DNA from: Liolophura sinensis
Taxonomy: Eukaryota; Mollusca; Polyplacophora; Chitonida; Chitonidae
Direction: 5' to 3'
Assembly (NCBI RefSeq): GCF_032854445.1
Contig: NC_088298.1
Coordinates: forward strand, 14,621,504 to 14,685,503
DNA length: 64,000 bases
The position numbers and the translations under genes are program-made. The notes under the pieces were generated by a model. It made no database searches and was not told where the DNA came from. It saw nothing but the letters and a program-made list of their open reading frames with translations. Of the stretch, positions 10,754 through 23,044 are shown one piece after another. Every line of letters begins with the position of its first letter. The stretch's first letter is position 1.

Positions 10754-13209
10754 CATGTCATACTGTTCACATGATAATGTACATATGATACAGTCATATC
10801 ATGGCGTGGAAATCATATATTACATATCACACCCTACATATATTACGCAAATCATATTGTATGAATTATATGGTATTTTATGGTAATTATAATGGTATTG
10901 CTTGTACCATAATGTACATGTCATATCTTCATATCGCTCAGATTTCGCATCTGAAGAACCGTGGACACTTTTCTCGCCAAAGAAGCCTGTGACAGACGTT
11001 GTCACATCTGAAATCCGTTAAGTTCTAGAGTCCGTCCTCAAGTGTACTACATGACATAGAAATGTGTTACTGTTTACAAGACTGATACGTCGCATCTGTT
11101 CTTCTTCAAACGCCTTGTTACCGCAGACAGAGTCTAACCGAGTGTTCATATCCTTAAAAATCATTTATCACAATATGGCGTCGAATTCCAACATCTCTCC
11201 AATTTCAAGACATCTTCCAAGCATTTTTTTTCTGCCATCGCCGAATAAGTTGGGAAATTACTGTCGTTTTGAATTCGAAATCACGACAAAAATGAATGAA
11301 GTTGTCATGTGGTTTTAATGAAACTTGAGAGGGTAAAAAAAGGAGGAAAAAAGAAACATGATTGAATTGAGGCAACTAAAAAACATGGTGTGTATGTTTC
11401 ACGCTGTTGACCTCTAGCCCCGTCCCCCATGGGATTCTCTAAAATCTTCAACGAAGAGGAATGGAGTTGGGGTGTTGGAACGTAGGGGTCATAGTTATAC
11501 GTGTACAAATCACGGTCAAATCAACGTGGGACGTTACGTTTATGCTCCTTGTAGGTCACAGAAAACTGTCACAACTCGTACCTTCCCACGTGTTACCACT
11601 AGTGGGGACGTCGATTGCGGCGTCTGCATATATATACCTCTGTATAGATATGTTGTATTTAATTTACATAATCAGCTATACTGCTTTTTTGATTCAGTCT
11701 GCTCTGACCCTCTAAAGATTGGTATTATTATCCTTTTAGATCTGTCTCATATTCTTTGTTTAAGAATTCACAGTACTCTTGCATGGCTCGTATTAAAATG
11801 ACAGAATCTCTGAGAATGCGATTAGTAAGGCAACAAATTATCGCCTTTTTATGCAAAAAAGTGTCCCATTTTCTTCCGCTGAAACAGTCATTGGTGAGGT
11901 CTATAGTCATGGGTTACATACGGCAAAAGTTTTGGAAATTTTCAATTACTTACTAAAACAAGCATTATGTTAGGTTCTTGTTCACTGTTTTCAGAATTCT
12001 TTTGCATACATTCGGAATTTAAAAAGAGAAAAAAAAATCGGTTTTGACGCATGGTGTGCGGGCGTCAATTTAACGTTGTCTGTCAGAAACAACATTCACA
12101 AAAATCGGTAAAATGTAAGTTTCTAGAAACTCTCGTAAAGAATGTTTTTCTGGATTGAACGCCATAAACAGACAATATTTTGACCACGGTACAAAAAACC
12201 CAAAAGCCCTAAAACAAAAACGCACATGGATTTACGCAGTTATAAATTTAAAGCAGACCAATTTCTGTAGCACACGTGCTTCTTGTACTATTAGTTTTCG
12301 CTTTTTGTGGACACGAAGGATATATAACTCGATATTTGTATGTGTGTTTGTGTGTTTGTGTGTGCATGTACAAAAATGTCAAAAAACCTGGGAAATGCAT
12401 CACTGAATCAGCAATCTAGTGCTCTTCCTAGTATAAAACATGCCCCTCCTCAATAGAATGGCCGACCGCTCACTCTCTACTGTACACCGGCTATATACGG
12501 GGATAGAGGCGAACAGTAGATGGGAATAAGCCTATTGGCATATATGTCTACAAAAGGTCCACAAAATTGGGTCGACATCTAACAAGGAAACCCGAGACCA
12601 ATTTAACTGTAAATGAGCTGTGCGAAACCTTCTGTCAAAATATTAGTTTAGTAAAGTGGGTCAAATTGGGGACATTGGCTCCGTGGAAGAAAGTTTTTAA
12701 GAACTGTAGTCCCTCCTCCCTACTCCCCTCTTTTACATGGCCACCTCTCCACGACGCCTCCCTCCCCCTCCGTCATGCATTATCCCGTCAACATCCCACC
12801 CTGAGCGGCAGCTAAAACTCTCGGTTTAACACTAACATTCCAAGGCACATGCCACGCACATTTCACATCTTGACCTGACAGTGCAGGTGAAGTTTTCAAA
12901 CAAAGAGTGATCCAAAACTGAATTCCTAAATGCTTTTTAATACGTTTTTCTCATACTGGGCAATTTTAACCATATTGGGCGTAGATTATCACACCGTCTT
13001 CTTCATTCATGTGCACATCTTACGCCAGCTTGTGAGAAAAAAAAAGCAAGGAAAAGTATGACCAGAAATGCAAACAAATAAGTTACAGTTGTCCCCGCTT
13101 TTTATATACACACAAAAGCTTTTATATATACAAAAAATTAAAAATTGTAAAACTTTTACTGAAAATAAAACGTTATTTTGACATGACACTTTTATGGTTT
13201 TTCTCAGTC
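10754..13209. other. No gene recognised
   Basis: Starts with about 200 bp rich in CATAT words, then ordinary AT-rich DNA with a GT-rich patch near 12340-12370. Open frames here have no domain or splice support. Confidence 0.5.
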
Positions 13210-13963
13210 ACCGTAAATCGCTACCACAGTGTTCCAGCTCATAAAATTGGCACTTCTTATCAACACCGTGGCCTTTACAATGTCTGGAAGCCACTATTAC
13301 TCAGCATGGTGAATGTGCAGGCGACATGTCACCCGCAATAAATTTCGCAGTCACCAACAGGACGTTAAGCAGGGGTATCAAAAACTTTGACTTGGAAGGA
13401 GCATGGAATGAGCTTAGCGACAGATACTGATAGATGAAATTGCCACCAATGCGTGAGCAGTGGCAATTTAGACCGTTCTACAACTGAGAACCCAGACGAT
13501 TAAAAGTAGTTACAGCGACATTACAGACCGTTCTACCAGCGAGGACCCGGATGATGATAAAGTTGATTTTACCGAGTGGTGATTTGTGTCAGTTTGCCTT
13601 GATTCATTTTGCACGACTCGTGAAGAAAATGCCTGATTATAAAGTTGGAAAAGTTATATTTCTCATCTGTTTCAGTCATCACTTCGACCTTTTTCTCCTG
13701 ACTTTAGCCGTAAACGACTATTTTGTTTGCGTCTACTCAGTGATTGTGGCTTAGATCTGCAGTTCAAACGTCAATAGTTCCCGACCAGAGCAGTGTTTTA
13801 CACTAGAACAGTTTTGCTTTTCAAGTTGTTCCAGGCTGATCAAAGGACACGAAAATAACAAATTTCAACATTTCCGCTCGGTATATCGCAATTAGCTCAC
13901 AGAAAACAGATTATTAAATCTACTCCCACTAACATTATTGACGTGCACATGGAATTACGGTTA

Positions 13964-14000
13964 AGTACGATATTAAACCCCAAGCACTTACTCACTCATG
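13964..14000 (+). mobile_element. SINE family B tail fragment (copy 1)
   Basis: Only the tail is present: TTAAGTACGATATTAAACCC and CAAGCACTTACTCACTCA. The flanks CATGGAATTAC and CATGGGATTAC resemble a target duplication, so this may be an extremely 5'-truncated insertion. It is duplicated at about 19783-19819. Confidence 0.55.
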
Positions 14001-15364
14001 GGATTACAAGCAGTATCGTTTTTTTCACCATTTGCTAACTATACCAAATACCGGAAGTAGCATTGACTCCGTGTCAAGTATCATTCAGAGCCGATGTTTC
14101 GCAATCCACTTCTCTACACTTAACCTTGAATACTGTGGAATAAATCACGATCATTTGGTTCAGTTGTTGGTGTGACAAGCGAGTTTACATTTACACGGGT
14201 AACTGGACTTATGGAGCGTGAAATACTTCCGTTCTCCGGAATAGATAGCATATGCTCCAGAAAACGATCCATTTAATTCACCTCTCTGTAAGATGATACA
14301 ATTCAATTTATGTCGAGAATGCACTTTGTTAACATATCTGTTAACAACATCAAACACGTCAGCGTAGTCACAAGTAACAGAGGCCTGTCCATGAGGTTAT
14401 ATTTGTGCATTAAATAGGTCTAAATTGGATTTATTCTATGACTGTTCCCAACATAAGCCACCATAGCGAGGTTAGTGGAGCCTTTCCTACTCCTCGCCTT
14501 TATACAGATCACATCAAAATTTTATGAGGACGTTCAGCCTGCTATGGATAGTAATGTATGTCGTCACGGTGTTTGACATTGATGAGCTTATTACGAGAAG
14601 TTTTACTTAGCTGACCCATGTTGAATGTTCCATGGTTAGTAAAATTTTCTTTGAACCCAAAGACACATATATTTGCCGAACGAACAACAGTGAACGCTGA
14701 TCAACGCACTAGCAACGACAGACCATTCCAACATTCTGGTCGGATGGAGAACGAAGACTGTGGTTCTCTTGTCTGAGTAAAGTAGTGTTGAATAGAGCTA
14801 TGTGGGAATGTTCGCAAGCCTACACCATATGACCGATAGGTCCTTGGTCTGGTATTGATAGGGCTACTTTAGGTTCAGGGGTCACGAGTTTGTTGGTGAG
14901 CTACCTGGGCTGGGCCAGGTCAGACGGCCTTGATTAGCGCTGACTCACGCAAAGTTTACACATCTCATTTGATGACGATGTCTCCTAACCACACACAAAT
15001 TAGCCCCTGTTCTACCTAAATATAGACTCGGGAAAACCCTCTTCTGGGGTCTAGAGGGTTGTTTTCTCACAATCAATCCCAAACTCAAGAAGTTTTTAGA
15101 TCTCCTTGGCCGAATGATTGACATGCTAGCGCAGCTCCATTCTCTCTGAGAATGTGTTTTAAGTGTGTTCACCAATGAGTTTTCAGGAATCAATACTGAT
15201 TTATTCATAAAAGAGAAACCAATTGGAGACTGTAACATAAACCCGGTTTTCTGTGGCAGCTTGAGTTTATCTGGGGGTTTTTTTTGTATGCTTGGTGTTT
15301 ATTTGCTTTTAATGCACACGCTGCATATCTTATCTGTGAGCTATGGCGGAATCAATCCTTTAAG

Positions 15365-15632
15365 CGATCCCGAGTCGGGTCATATTCATAAAAATGATAC
15401 TTGTTGCTGCTTCCCTTGCCACTCAGCACTGAGAGATTAGAGCAAGGAAACAGGACTGGTTGGCCTGGTGTCAGTACGGTGTCTTCGGCACGACACTTCA
15501 GTGGCGGCAACACTTTGACGGCATGGTCTCGACCTGAAAAAGAAGGCAGAGAATATGTGCACACATGCACCTAATGACTCCTCGACTGCAAAATTGTTGA
15601 GAACGACGTTAAACGCCAAGCATTCATATATA
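15365..15632 (+). mobile_element. SINE family B, diverged copy (duplication copy 1)
   Basis: It shares with the 59.3-kb element, in order, the segments around AAAATGATACTTGTTGCTGC, GACTGGTTGGCCTGGTGTCAG, CTTCGGCACG and the tail AAATTGTTGAGAACGACGTTAAA. It is older, and no target duplication was seen. The open frames here are shadows. Confidence 0.65.
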
Positions 15633-16479
15633 CATTAAGCAATCCGTTGTTTAGTCGATCGGTACAGATCGTGGTTTCCACTTTTCTCCTACAAACAGTC
15701 CGACATTTTCGTTGAAAGGGTTCTCACAATCGTTTGGCAAACAATAAATATTTAGGTCCTCTTCCCACTCCTTTATGGCCTCTCTATCAGACGACACAGA
15801 TAAAAATATAGAAAAATCGGAATAACTGCCACATTAGTGTAAACAAAGAAGTCAGATATTTGGCTGCAGACGATTTATATGTCTGTAATACCTCAGTTAT
15901 TCGCCCTCGCGCCATTCCATGATTACATCATATATCAAAGGTCAAAGACTATCTCAAAACCACCAGCGCTACGTGGAGTGTGGGGGTGTTAAACTTCGCA
16001 GCCAACCACCAGACAGAGCAATGGCCGAACTATGCACCAGAGACACCAACACTAAGGGCGTGGGACGGTATGTGGAGGATGATTTACGAGAACAGCCTGC
16101 TGCCCCTTCAGTGATGTTATTTGTCTCCGTTGCGCAATGATTGCGACTCGGTCATATTTTATTGTCGAATAAATTACACGTGGCATCATTATTTTCGCAG
16201 TGGTAAATATTCACTGGATGAAATGGAGCTGAAGCCCGTCACTATAGGCTAAGGGAGCGGTGCACGGGGACCGGTGTCTGCGCATACGCTATAAAGTGAA
16301 TAGGCGTCCAATCCGATAACTGCTGATGTCAAACTTTAAACAGAAAACAGACTTAATCGCGCATGGTTTGCGGTGTGGTTTAGGAGTGCATAAAATGTGA
16401 AAATGTCCGAATGCAGGATCTCCCAGCTCAATAAAACTATTGTCTTAGACAGCAATAACAAGCATCGTTATATCGGACG

Positions 16480-16760
16480 AGATAATTGTTATGGTTGGAA
16501 GACCAATGGCCCTTCACCATACATGTGGCAGGTTCGAATCTGGTCCTAGCTTGTTTCTTTTTTGTGTGGGGTTTTAAGATAGGAGGTTTACCCGGTGTTG
16601 AATTATTCTCTCCATAATAGACTATTCTGACATACCCTTGCCTGAGGAGAGTTGTGTTGAATTTCCACCCAAACTCGTGGCCCATCCCATAAGCCTGCAG
16701 AAATATGAGCGAAATAGTCTTAAGTATGGCATATGACATCAATCATACTGCAAATAAATC
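16480..16760 (+). mobile_element. SINE-like element D (duplication copy 1)
   Basis: A B-box-like GGTTCGAATCTGG at about 16532 marks a tRNA-related head. The 3' end, GAGCGAAATAGTCTTAAGTATG then GCATATGACATCAATCATAC and TGCAAATAAAT, parallels the family A tail. No target duplication was identified. The minus-strand open frame here is a shadow. Confidence 0.5.
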
Positions 16761-16969
16761 TGCACCAATAATTAAGGTGCAAAACTACAAAGGAAAGTAT
16801 ATTAGCTGTCGATTGAGTGATTTGTTGATTGGTTGATTATTTGGTTAATGGTTGCCTAACGCCTTACGCCAAAATTCTTCATCAAACTTTCAAGAAGATG
16901 GTGCGGCTGAGGGTATTGTTTATTTATACGCTGCCCTATATGAGTGACCGTAAACCTTTTCTTTGTGTT

Positions 16970-17242
16970 TTAGAACTCCAAACTTCCAAATAGTTGAAAT
17001 TCTGCCACTTCATATGAAAGACAATGTACATCAGTGTTAGCCACAGCGTAAACTACCATCGAAGCGCGAACAATGACATTTCTTTTCGCCGAATAGGCAG
17101 ATTCGCCTAAGCTGTCCATTAGACATTTTATTTCCGTGTGCAACTTCCGGTATCTTTGGCGGAGGCTTCGAGTGTTTCCGTCAAGCGGTACTGCGGCCAA
17201 TTCGGCCGCTTCCTGTGCATACGGAAAAAATGTCTCTGCCAT
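16970..17242 (-). CDS. Unrecognised 90-aa open frame in duplication copy 1
   Basis: From the ATG at 17242 the frame runs 90 codons to a stop. The frame is also open 15 codons upstream of the ATG to a GTG, with a TGA further up. The first half, up to YSAKRN, is rich in charged and helical residues (MAETFFPYAQEAAELA, then RSLRQRYRKLHTEIK) and looks more protein-like than the rest. A possible splice donor (ATG|GTAGTT) lies within the frame, so the real unit could be an exon ending there. I recognise no domain. The protein is identical in copy 2, but the surrounding DNA is too, so this is not evidence of selection. It could be chance. Confidence 0.22.
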   Translation of the reverse strand: MAETFFPYAQEAAELAAVPLDGNTRSLRQRYRKLHTEIKCLMDSLGESAYSAKRNVIVRASMVVYAVANTDVHCLSYEVAEFQLFGSLEF

Positions 17243-18455
17243 CTCAGAAATCCTTGCTCCTACACCGCGATGAACTTTCGACTCCACACTCCGGATGTGT
17301 ACCCAGATAGACGACCTTCGGAGTATATTTCATGACCTCACGGCAGATGGCGCTAAAATATCGCACGAGATCTCCCTGGAAACGTATCTTTAAAAAAATA
17401 CTCAGTTTGGTTTAGGGATCTGTTGAATCACTTCACCGAATAAATTCGAGTCGTCAAATATCCAATCATGTCCACAGCTCATTAGGAAAGTTCGTCACTT
17501 GTCGCACGTCGTTGGAGGATATCTTTCAAGTCCCCCTGTAACCTTTGACCTCGACGTTGACAGGTCTCCATTAGCTTTACTCACGGACTCGTACATTTCT
17601 CAAATATATAACGCCACGTGTTTTGCTTTTTCTGCTTACCACCCGTCTTGAAGTTCCAACACCGCAGTGCTGATGTTGAGGGACACCGTCCATTTGTCAT
17701 AAATATTACTTTTTTGTGACACTTTACGCCCGAACATTCAAATGTACACGGCTTCTCAAACATTATTATACTTTTGTTACCGTTTTTGTCACCTGCAAGG
17801 GTTAGCATATAAACGTGGCTGCATTACCTTCTCACCAAATGATCAAAGTTCTGCCAGTTGGCAATGACATTCTTCTTACCAGCATCTCTCCATGTTTTGG
17901 GTTCATTGTTTTGACTGATGATGTTTTCATGTTTTGTCACTGTACCTCTCTTCTCTTGTTTAAAGAAATTCTCAACTCTCCCTCACTCATGCATTATGTT
18001 CCGGGACTTCCCAGCGTAAACCACCAACCTTTTGCAAGTTTTATGCACTGCTAGTGACGAACATTCCCACGTGCGGGAAACGGATGCGCCATGTTGGTGT
18101 AAAACAAGTTGGCTTCGACGACTAAAAGATTGAATCAAACGTTCACATGAACGCTATCAGCCACTTACTGTCAACAAGTTTTCAGAAACAACCAGAGCGA
18201 GGCAACCCATTATTAAAGAATTGCTTCTTGGAGCTCGTTATAGGTGTGTGTAAGTGCAGGCCCCTGTCGCCTCTTTGTCAGAAGGACGACGTGAGTGGAT
18301 GTCAGACAAAGAAGTAAATTTAAAGCAAAGAAATAAACCAATCAGATGATGGGCCAGTTATGTTGTTAGTAAACTCCTGATATAGACTCTTGACAGGTTC
18401 CATTGACAGTCTGGTCAGTGGTCTTCTTCATCACATAAAATCTAGATCATTTGCC

Positions 18456-18522
18456 ATTAATCAGTAAACAATTAAACCATAAATCAGTAAACAATTAAAC
18501 CATAAATCAGTAAACAATTAAA
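18456..18522. repeat. 23-bp repeat, three units (copy 1)
   Basis: AATCAGTAAACAATTAAACC with short linkers, three times. It is present again at about 24258-24324 in duplication copy 2 with one base changed. Confidence 0.85.
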
Positions 18523-19017
18523 GAACCAAGGTGTCAGTTATCACACGGATTTGTTTGCGATATTGACTCTGGTCTTCTTTGATCCTTTAAACGTCTCAGG
18601 TATATGCGCAGGACATGCTCCGACTTCAGTTTCCTCGATTTGTGGAATAAAATGTACACAGTTTGGTGAGCGTCTTTCTTAAACACGGACTGTCCGTCAA
18701 TCAAAACTGACCACATACATATATGTATATTTATACACACACATTTAATAGTCTCTTTTGCTAATTAACTGTCAGACTATATCATCAAAGTTTTTATTCG
18801 GCTTGACCAGTCGTGATGTCTGTGAATGAAGAGCCTATCTGACACTGTTAAGATCGACATTCCCACAAAGGCCGAAAGGTAAGGCAAATATTTGACCCGT
18901 TAAAGGTGTTAGTATGTTTTTCACAGTCACCTGGCGTTTTGGCCATCAATCAAACGCCTTACGGTGAGTCTTTGCCTACCTGAGAAATTAAGAATCCGCT
19001 TCTCCACTTATTGTCGT

Positions 19018-19028
19018 AAATAACCGTA
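19018..19028. other. Breakpoint insertion between the two 5.8-kb copies
   Basis: Eleven bases (AAATAACCGTA) lie between the end of copy 1 and the start of copy 2, and occur at neither outer edge. Together with their flanks they form CGTAAAT then ACCGTA-ACCGTAAAT. These are fragments of the first bases of the unit itself. Confidence 0.8.
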
Positions 19029-19782
19029 ACCGTAAATCGCTACCACAGTGGTCCAGCTCATAAACTTGGCACTTCTTATCAACACCGTGGCCTTTACAAT
19101 GTCTGGAAGCCACTATTACTCAGCATGGTGAATGTGCAGGCGACATGTCACCCGCAATAAATTTCGCAGTCACCAACAGGACGTTAAGCAGGGGTATCAA
19201 AAACTTTGACTTGGAAGGAGCATGGAATGAGCTTAGCGACAGATACTGATAGATGAAATTGCCACCAATGCGTGAGCAGTGGCAATTTAGACCGTTCTAC
19301 AACTGAGAACCCAGACGATTAAAAGTAGTTACAGCGACATTACAGACCGTTCTACCAGCGAGGACCCGGATGATGATAAAGTTGATTTTACCGAGTGGTG
19401 ATTTGTGTCAGTTTGCCTTGATTCATTTTGCACGACTCGTGAAGAAAATGCCTGATTATAAGGTTTGAAAAGTTATATTTCTCATCAGTTTCAGTCATCA
19501 CTTCGACCTTTTTCTCCTGACTTTAGCCGTAAACGACTATTTTGTTTGCGTCTACTCAGTGATTGTGGCTTAGATCTGCAGTTCAAACGTCAATAGTTCC
19601 CACCAGAGCACGGTTTTACACTAGAACAGTTTTGCTTTTCAAGTTGTTCCAGGCTGATCAAAGGACACGAAAATAACAAATTTCAACATTTCCGCTCGGT
19701 ATATCGCAATTAGCTCACAGAAAACAGATTATTAAATCTACTCCCACTAACATTATTGACGTGCACATGGAATTACGGTTAA

Positions 19783-19819
19783 GTACGATATTAAACCCCA
19801 AGCACTTACTCACTCATGG
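19783..19819 (+). mobile_element. SINE family B tail fragment (copy 2)
   Basis: This is the duplicate of 13964-14000 in the second 5.8-kb unit. Confidence 0.55.
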
Positions 19820-21166
19820 GATTACAAGCAGTATCGTTTTTTTCACCATTTGCTAACTATACCAAATACCGGAAGTAGCATTGACTCCGTGTCAAGTATC
19901 ATTCAGAGCCGATGTTTCGCAATCCACTTCTCTACACTTAACCTTGAATATTGTGGAATAAATCACGATCATTTGGTTCAGTTGTTGGTGTGACAAGCGA
20001 GTTTACATTTACACGGGTAACTGGACTTATGGAGCGTGAAATACTTCCGTTCTCCGGAATAGGTAGCATATGCTCCAGAAAACGATCCATTTAATTCACC
20101 TCTCTGTAAGATGATACAATTCAATTTATGTCGAGAATGCACTTTGTTAACATATCTGTTAACAACATCACACACGTCAGCGTAGTCACAAGTAACAGAG
20201 GCCTGTCCATGAGGTTATATTTGCGCATTAAATAGGTCTAAATTGGATTTATTCTATGACTGTTCCCAACATAAGCCACCATAGCGAGGTTAGTGGAGCC
20301 TTTCCTACTCCTCGCCTTTATACAGATCACATCAAAATTTTATGATGACCTTCAACCTGCTATGGATAGTAATGTATGTCGTCACGGTGTTTGACATTGA
20401 TGAGCTTATTACGGGAAGTTTTACTTAGCTGAGCCATGTTGAATGTTCCATGATTATGGTTAGTAAAATTTTCTTTGAACCCAAAGACACATATATTTGC
20501 TGAACGAACAACAGTGAACGCTGATCAACGCACTAGCAACGACAGACCATTCCAACATTCTGGTCGGATGGAGAACGAAGACTGTGGTTCTCTTGTCTGA
20601 GTAAAGTAGTGTTGAATAGAGCTATGTGGGAATGTTCGCAAGCCTACACCATATGACCGATAGGTCTTTGGTCTGGTATTGATAGGGCTACTTTAGGTTG
20701 AGCTATCTGGGCTGGGCCAGGTCAGACGGCCTTGATTAGCGCTGACTCACGCAAAGTTTACACATCTCATTTGATGACGATGTCTCCTAACCACACACAA
20801 ATTAGCCCCTGTTCTGCCTAAATATAGACTCGGGAAAACCCTCTTCTGGGGTCTAGAGGGATGTTTTCTCATATTCAATCCCAAACTCAAGAAGTTTTGA
20901 GATCTCCTTGGCCGAATGATTGACATCCTAGCGCAGCTCCATTCTCTCTGAGAATGTGTTTTAAGTGTGTTCACCAATGAGTTTTCAGGAATCAATACTG
21001 ATTTATTCATAAAAGAGAAACCAATTGGAGACTGTAACATAAACCCGGTTTTCTGTGGCAGCTTGAGTTTATCTGGGTTTTTTTTTTGTATGCTTGGTGT
21101 TTATTTGCTTTTAATGCACACGCTGCATATCTTATCTGTGAGCTATGGCGGAATCAATCCTTTAAG

Positions 21167-21434
21167 CGATCCCGAGTCGGGTCATATTCATAAAAATGAT
21201 ACTTGTTGCTGCTTCCCTTGCCACTCAGCACTGAGAGATTAGAGCAAGGAAACAGGACTGGTTGGCCTGGTGTCAGTACGGTGTCTTCGGCACGACACTT
21301 CAGTGGCGGCAACACTTTGACGGCATGGTCTCGACCTGAAAAAGAAGGCAGAGAATATGTGCACACATGCACCTAATGACTCCTCGACTGCAAAATTGTT
21401 GAGAACGACGTTAAACGCCAAGCATTCATATATA
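21167..21434 (+). mobile_element. SINE family B, diverged copy (duplication copy 2)
   Basis: This is the same insertion as at 15365-15632, carried along by the 5.8-kb duplication rather than inserted independently. Confidence 0.65.
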
Positions 21435-22281
21435 CATTAAGCAATCCGTTGTTTAGTCGATCGGTACAGATCGTGGTTTCCACTTTTCTCCTACAAACAG
21501 TCCGACATTTTCGTTGAAAGGGTTCTCACAATCGTTTGGCAAACAATAAATATTTAGGTCCTCTTCCCACTCCTTTATGGCCTCTCTATCAGACGACACA
21601 GATAAAAATATAGAAAAATCGGAATAACTGCCACATTAGTGTAAACAAAGAAGTCAGATATTTGGCTGCAGACGATTTATATGTCTGTAATACCTCAGTT
21701 ATTCGCCCTCGCGCCATTCCATGATTACATCATATATCAAAGGTCAAAGACTATCTCAAAACCACCAGCGCTACGTGGAGTGTGGGAGTGTTAAACTTCG
21801 CAGCCAACCACCAGACAGAGCAATGGCCGAACTATGCACCAGAGACACCAACACTAAGGGCGTGGGACGGTATGTGGAGGATGATTTACGAGAACAGCCT
21901 GCTGCCCCTTCAGTGATGTTATTTGTCTCCGTTGCGCAATGATTGCGACTCGGTCATATTTTATTGTCGAATAAATTACACGTGGCATCATTATTTTCGC
22001 AGTGGTAAATATTCACTGGATGAAATGGAGCTGAAGCCCGTCACTATAGGCTAAGGGAGCGGTGCACGGGGACCGGTGTCTGCGCATACGCTATAAAGTG
22101 AATAGGCGTCCAATCCGATAACTGCTGATGTCAAACTTTAAACAGAAAACAGACTTAATCGCGCATGGTTTGCGGTGTGGTTTAGGAGTGCATAAAATGT
22201 GAAAATGTCCGAATGCAGGATCTCCCAGCTCAATAAAACTATTGTCTTAGACAGCAATAACAAGCATCGTTATATCGGACG

Positions 22282-22562
22282 AGATAATTGTTTTAGTTGG
22301 AAGACCAATGGCCCTTCACCATACATGTGGCAGGTTCGAATCCGGTCCTAGCTTGTTTCTTTTTTGTGTGGGGTTTTAAGATAGGAGGTTTACCCGGTGT
22401 TGAATTATTCTGTCCATAATAGACTATTCTGACATACCCTTGCCTGAGGAGAGTTGTGTTGAATTTCCACCCAAACTCGTGGCCCATCCCATAAGCCTGC
22501 AGAAATATGAGCGAAATAGTCTTAAGTATGGCATATGACATCAATCATACTGCAAATAAATC
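22282..22562 (+). mobile_element. SINE-like element D (duplication copy 2)
   Basis: This is the duplicate of 16480-16760. Here the B-box-like segment reads GGTTCGAATCCGG, closer to the tRNA consensus. Confidence 0.5.
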
Positions 22563-22771
22563 TGCACCAATAATTAAGGTGCAAAACTACAAAGGAAAGT
22601 ATATTAGCTGTCGATTGAGTGATTTGTTGATTGGTTGATTATTTGGTTAATGGTTGCCTAACGCCTTACGCCAAAATTCTTCATCAAACTTTCAAGAAGA
22701 TGGTGCGGCTGAGGGTATTGTTTATTTATACGCTGCCCTATATGAGTGACCGTAAACCTTTTCTTTGTGTT

Positions 22772-23044
22772 TTAGAACTCCAAACTTCCAAATAGTTGAA
22801 ATTCTGCCACTTCATATGAAAGACAATGTACATCAGTGTTAGCCACAGCGTAAACTACCATCGAAGCGCGAACAATGACATTTCTTTTCGCCGAATAGGC
22901 AGATTCGCCTAAGCTGTCCATTAGACATTTTATTTCCGTGTGCAACTTCCGGTATCTTTGGCGGAGGCTTCGAGTGTTTCCGTCAAGCGGTACTGCGGCC
23001 AATTCGGCCGCTTCCTGTGCATACGGAAAAAATGTCTCTGCCAT
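22772..23044 (-). CDS. Unrecognised 90-aa open frame in duplication copy 2
   Basis: This is the second copy of the frame at 16970-17242, with the same ATG, the same stop and an identical translation. If the frame is a real exon, the tandem duplication would have doubled it. No family was recognised. Confidence 0.22.
   Translation of the reverse strand: MAETFFPYAQEAAELAAVPLDGNTRSLRQRYRKLHTEIKCLMDSLGESAYSAKRNVIVRASMVVYAVANTDVHCLSYEVAEFQLFGSLEF

Larger units (their letters stand above)
13210..19017 (+). repeat. 5.8-kb tandem duplication, copy 1
   Basis: This 5808-bp block recurs almost unchanged at 19029-24823, in the same orientation. It starts at ACCGTAAATCGC and ends at CCACTTATTGTCGT. Inside are two SINE-like elements, a 23-bp triple repeat, and a 90-aa open frame. 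Compared with copy 2 it has about 20 bp extra near 14880-14900, lacks 6 bp near 14632, and has a different short block at 17680-17699. Otherwise differences are scattered single bases, roughly one per cent or less by eye. The left flank (ending TTTTTCTCAGTC) is unique. No host gene is recognised in it. Confidence 0.97.

Noticed and set aside
15165-15440. Frames at 14945-15238 and 15165-15440, repeated in the second copy
   Set aside because: They are open by chance or overlap a SINE. Their recurrence is explained by the duplication.
16525-16550. Possible tRNA gene from the GGTTCGAATC motif
   Set aside because: No cloverleaf or acceptor stem fits. The motif sits in a SINE-like element.
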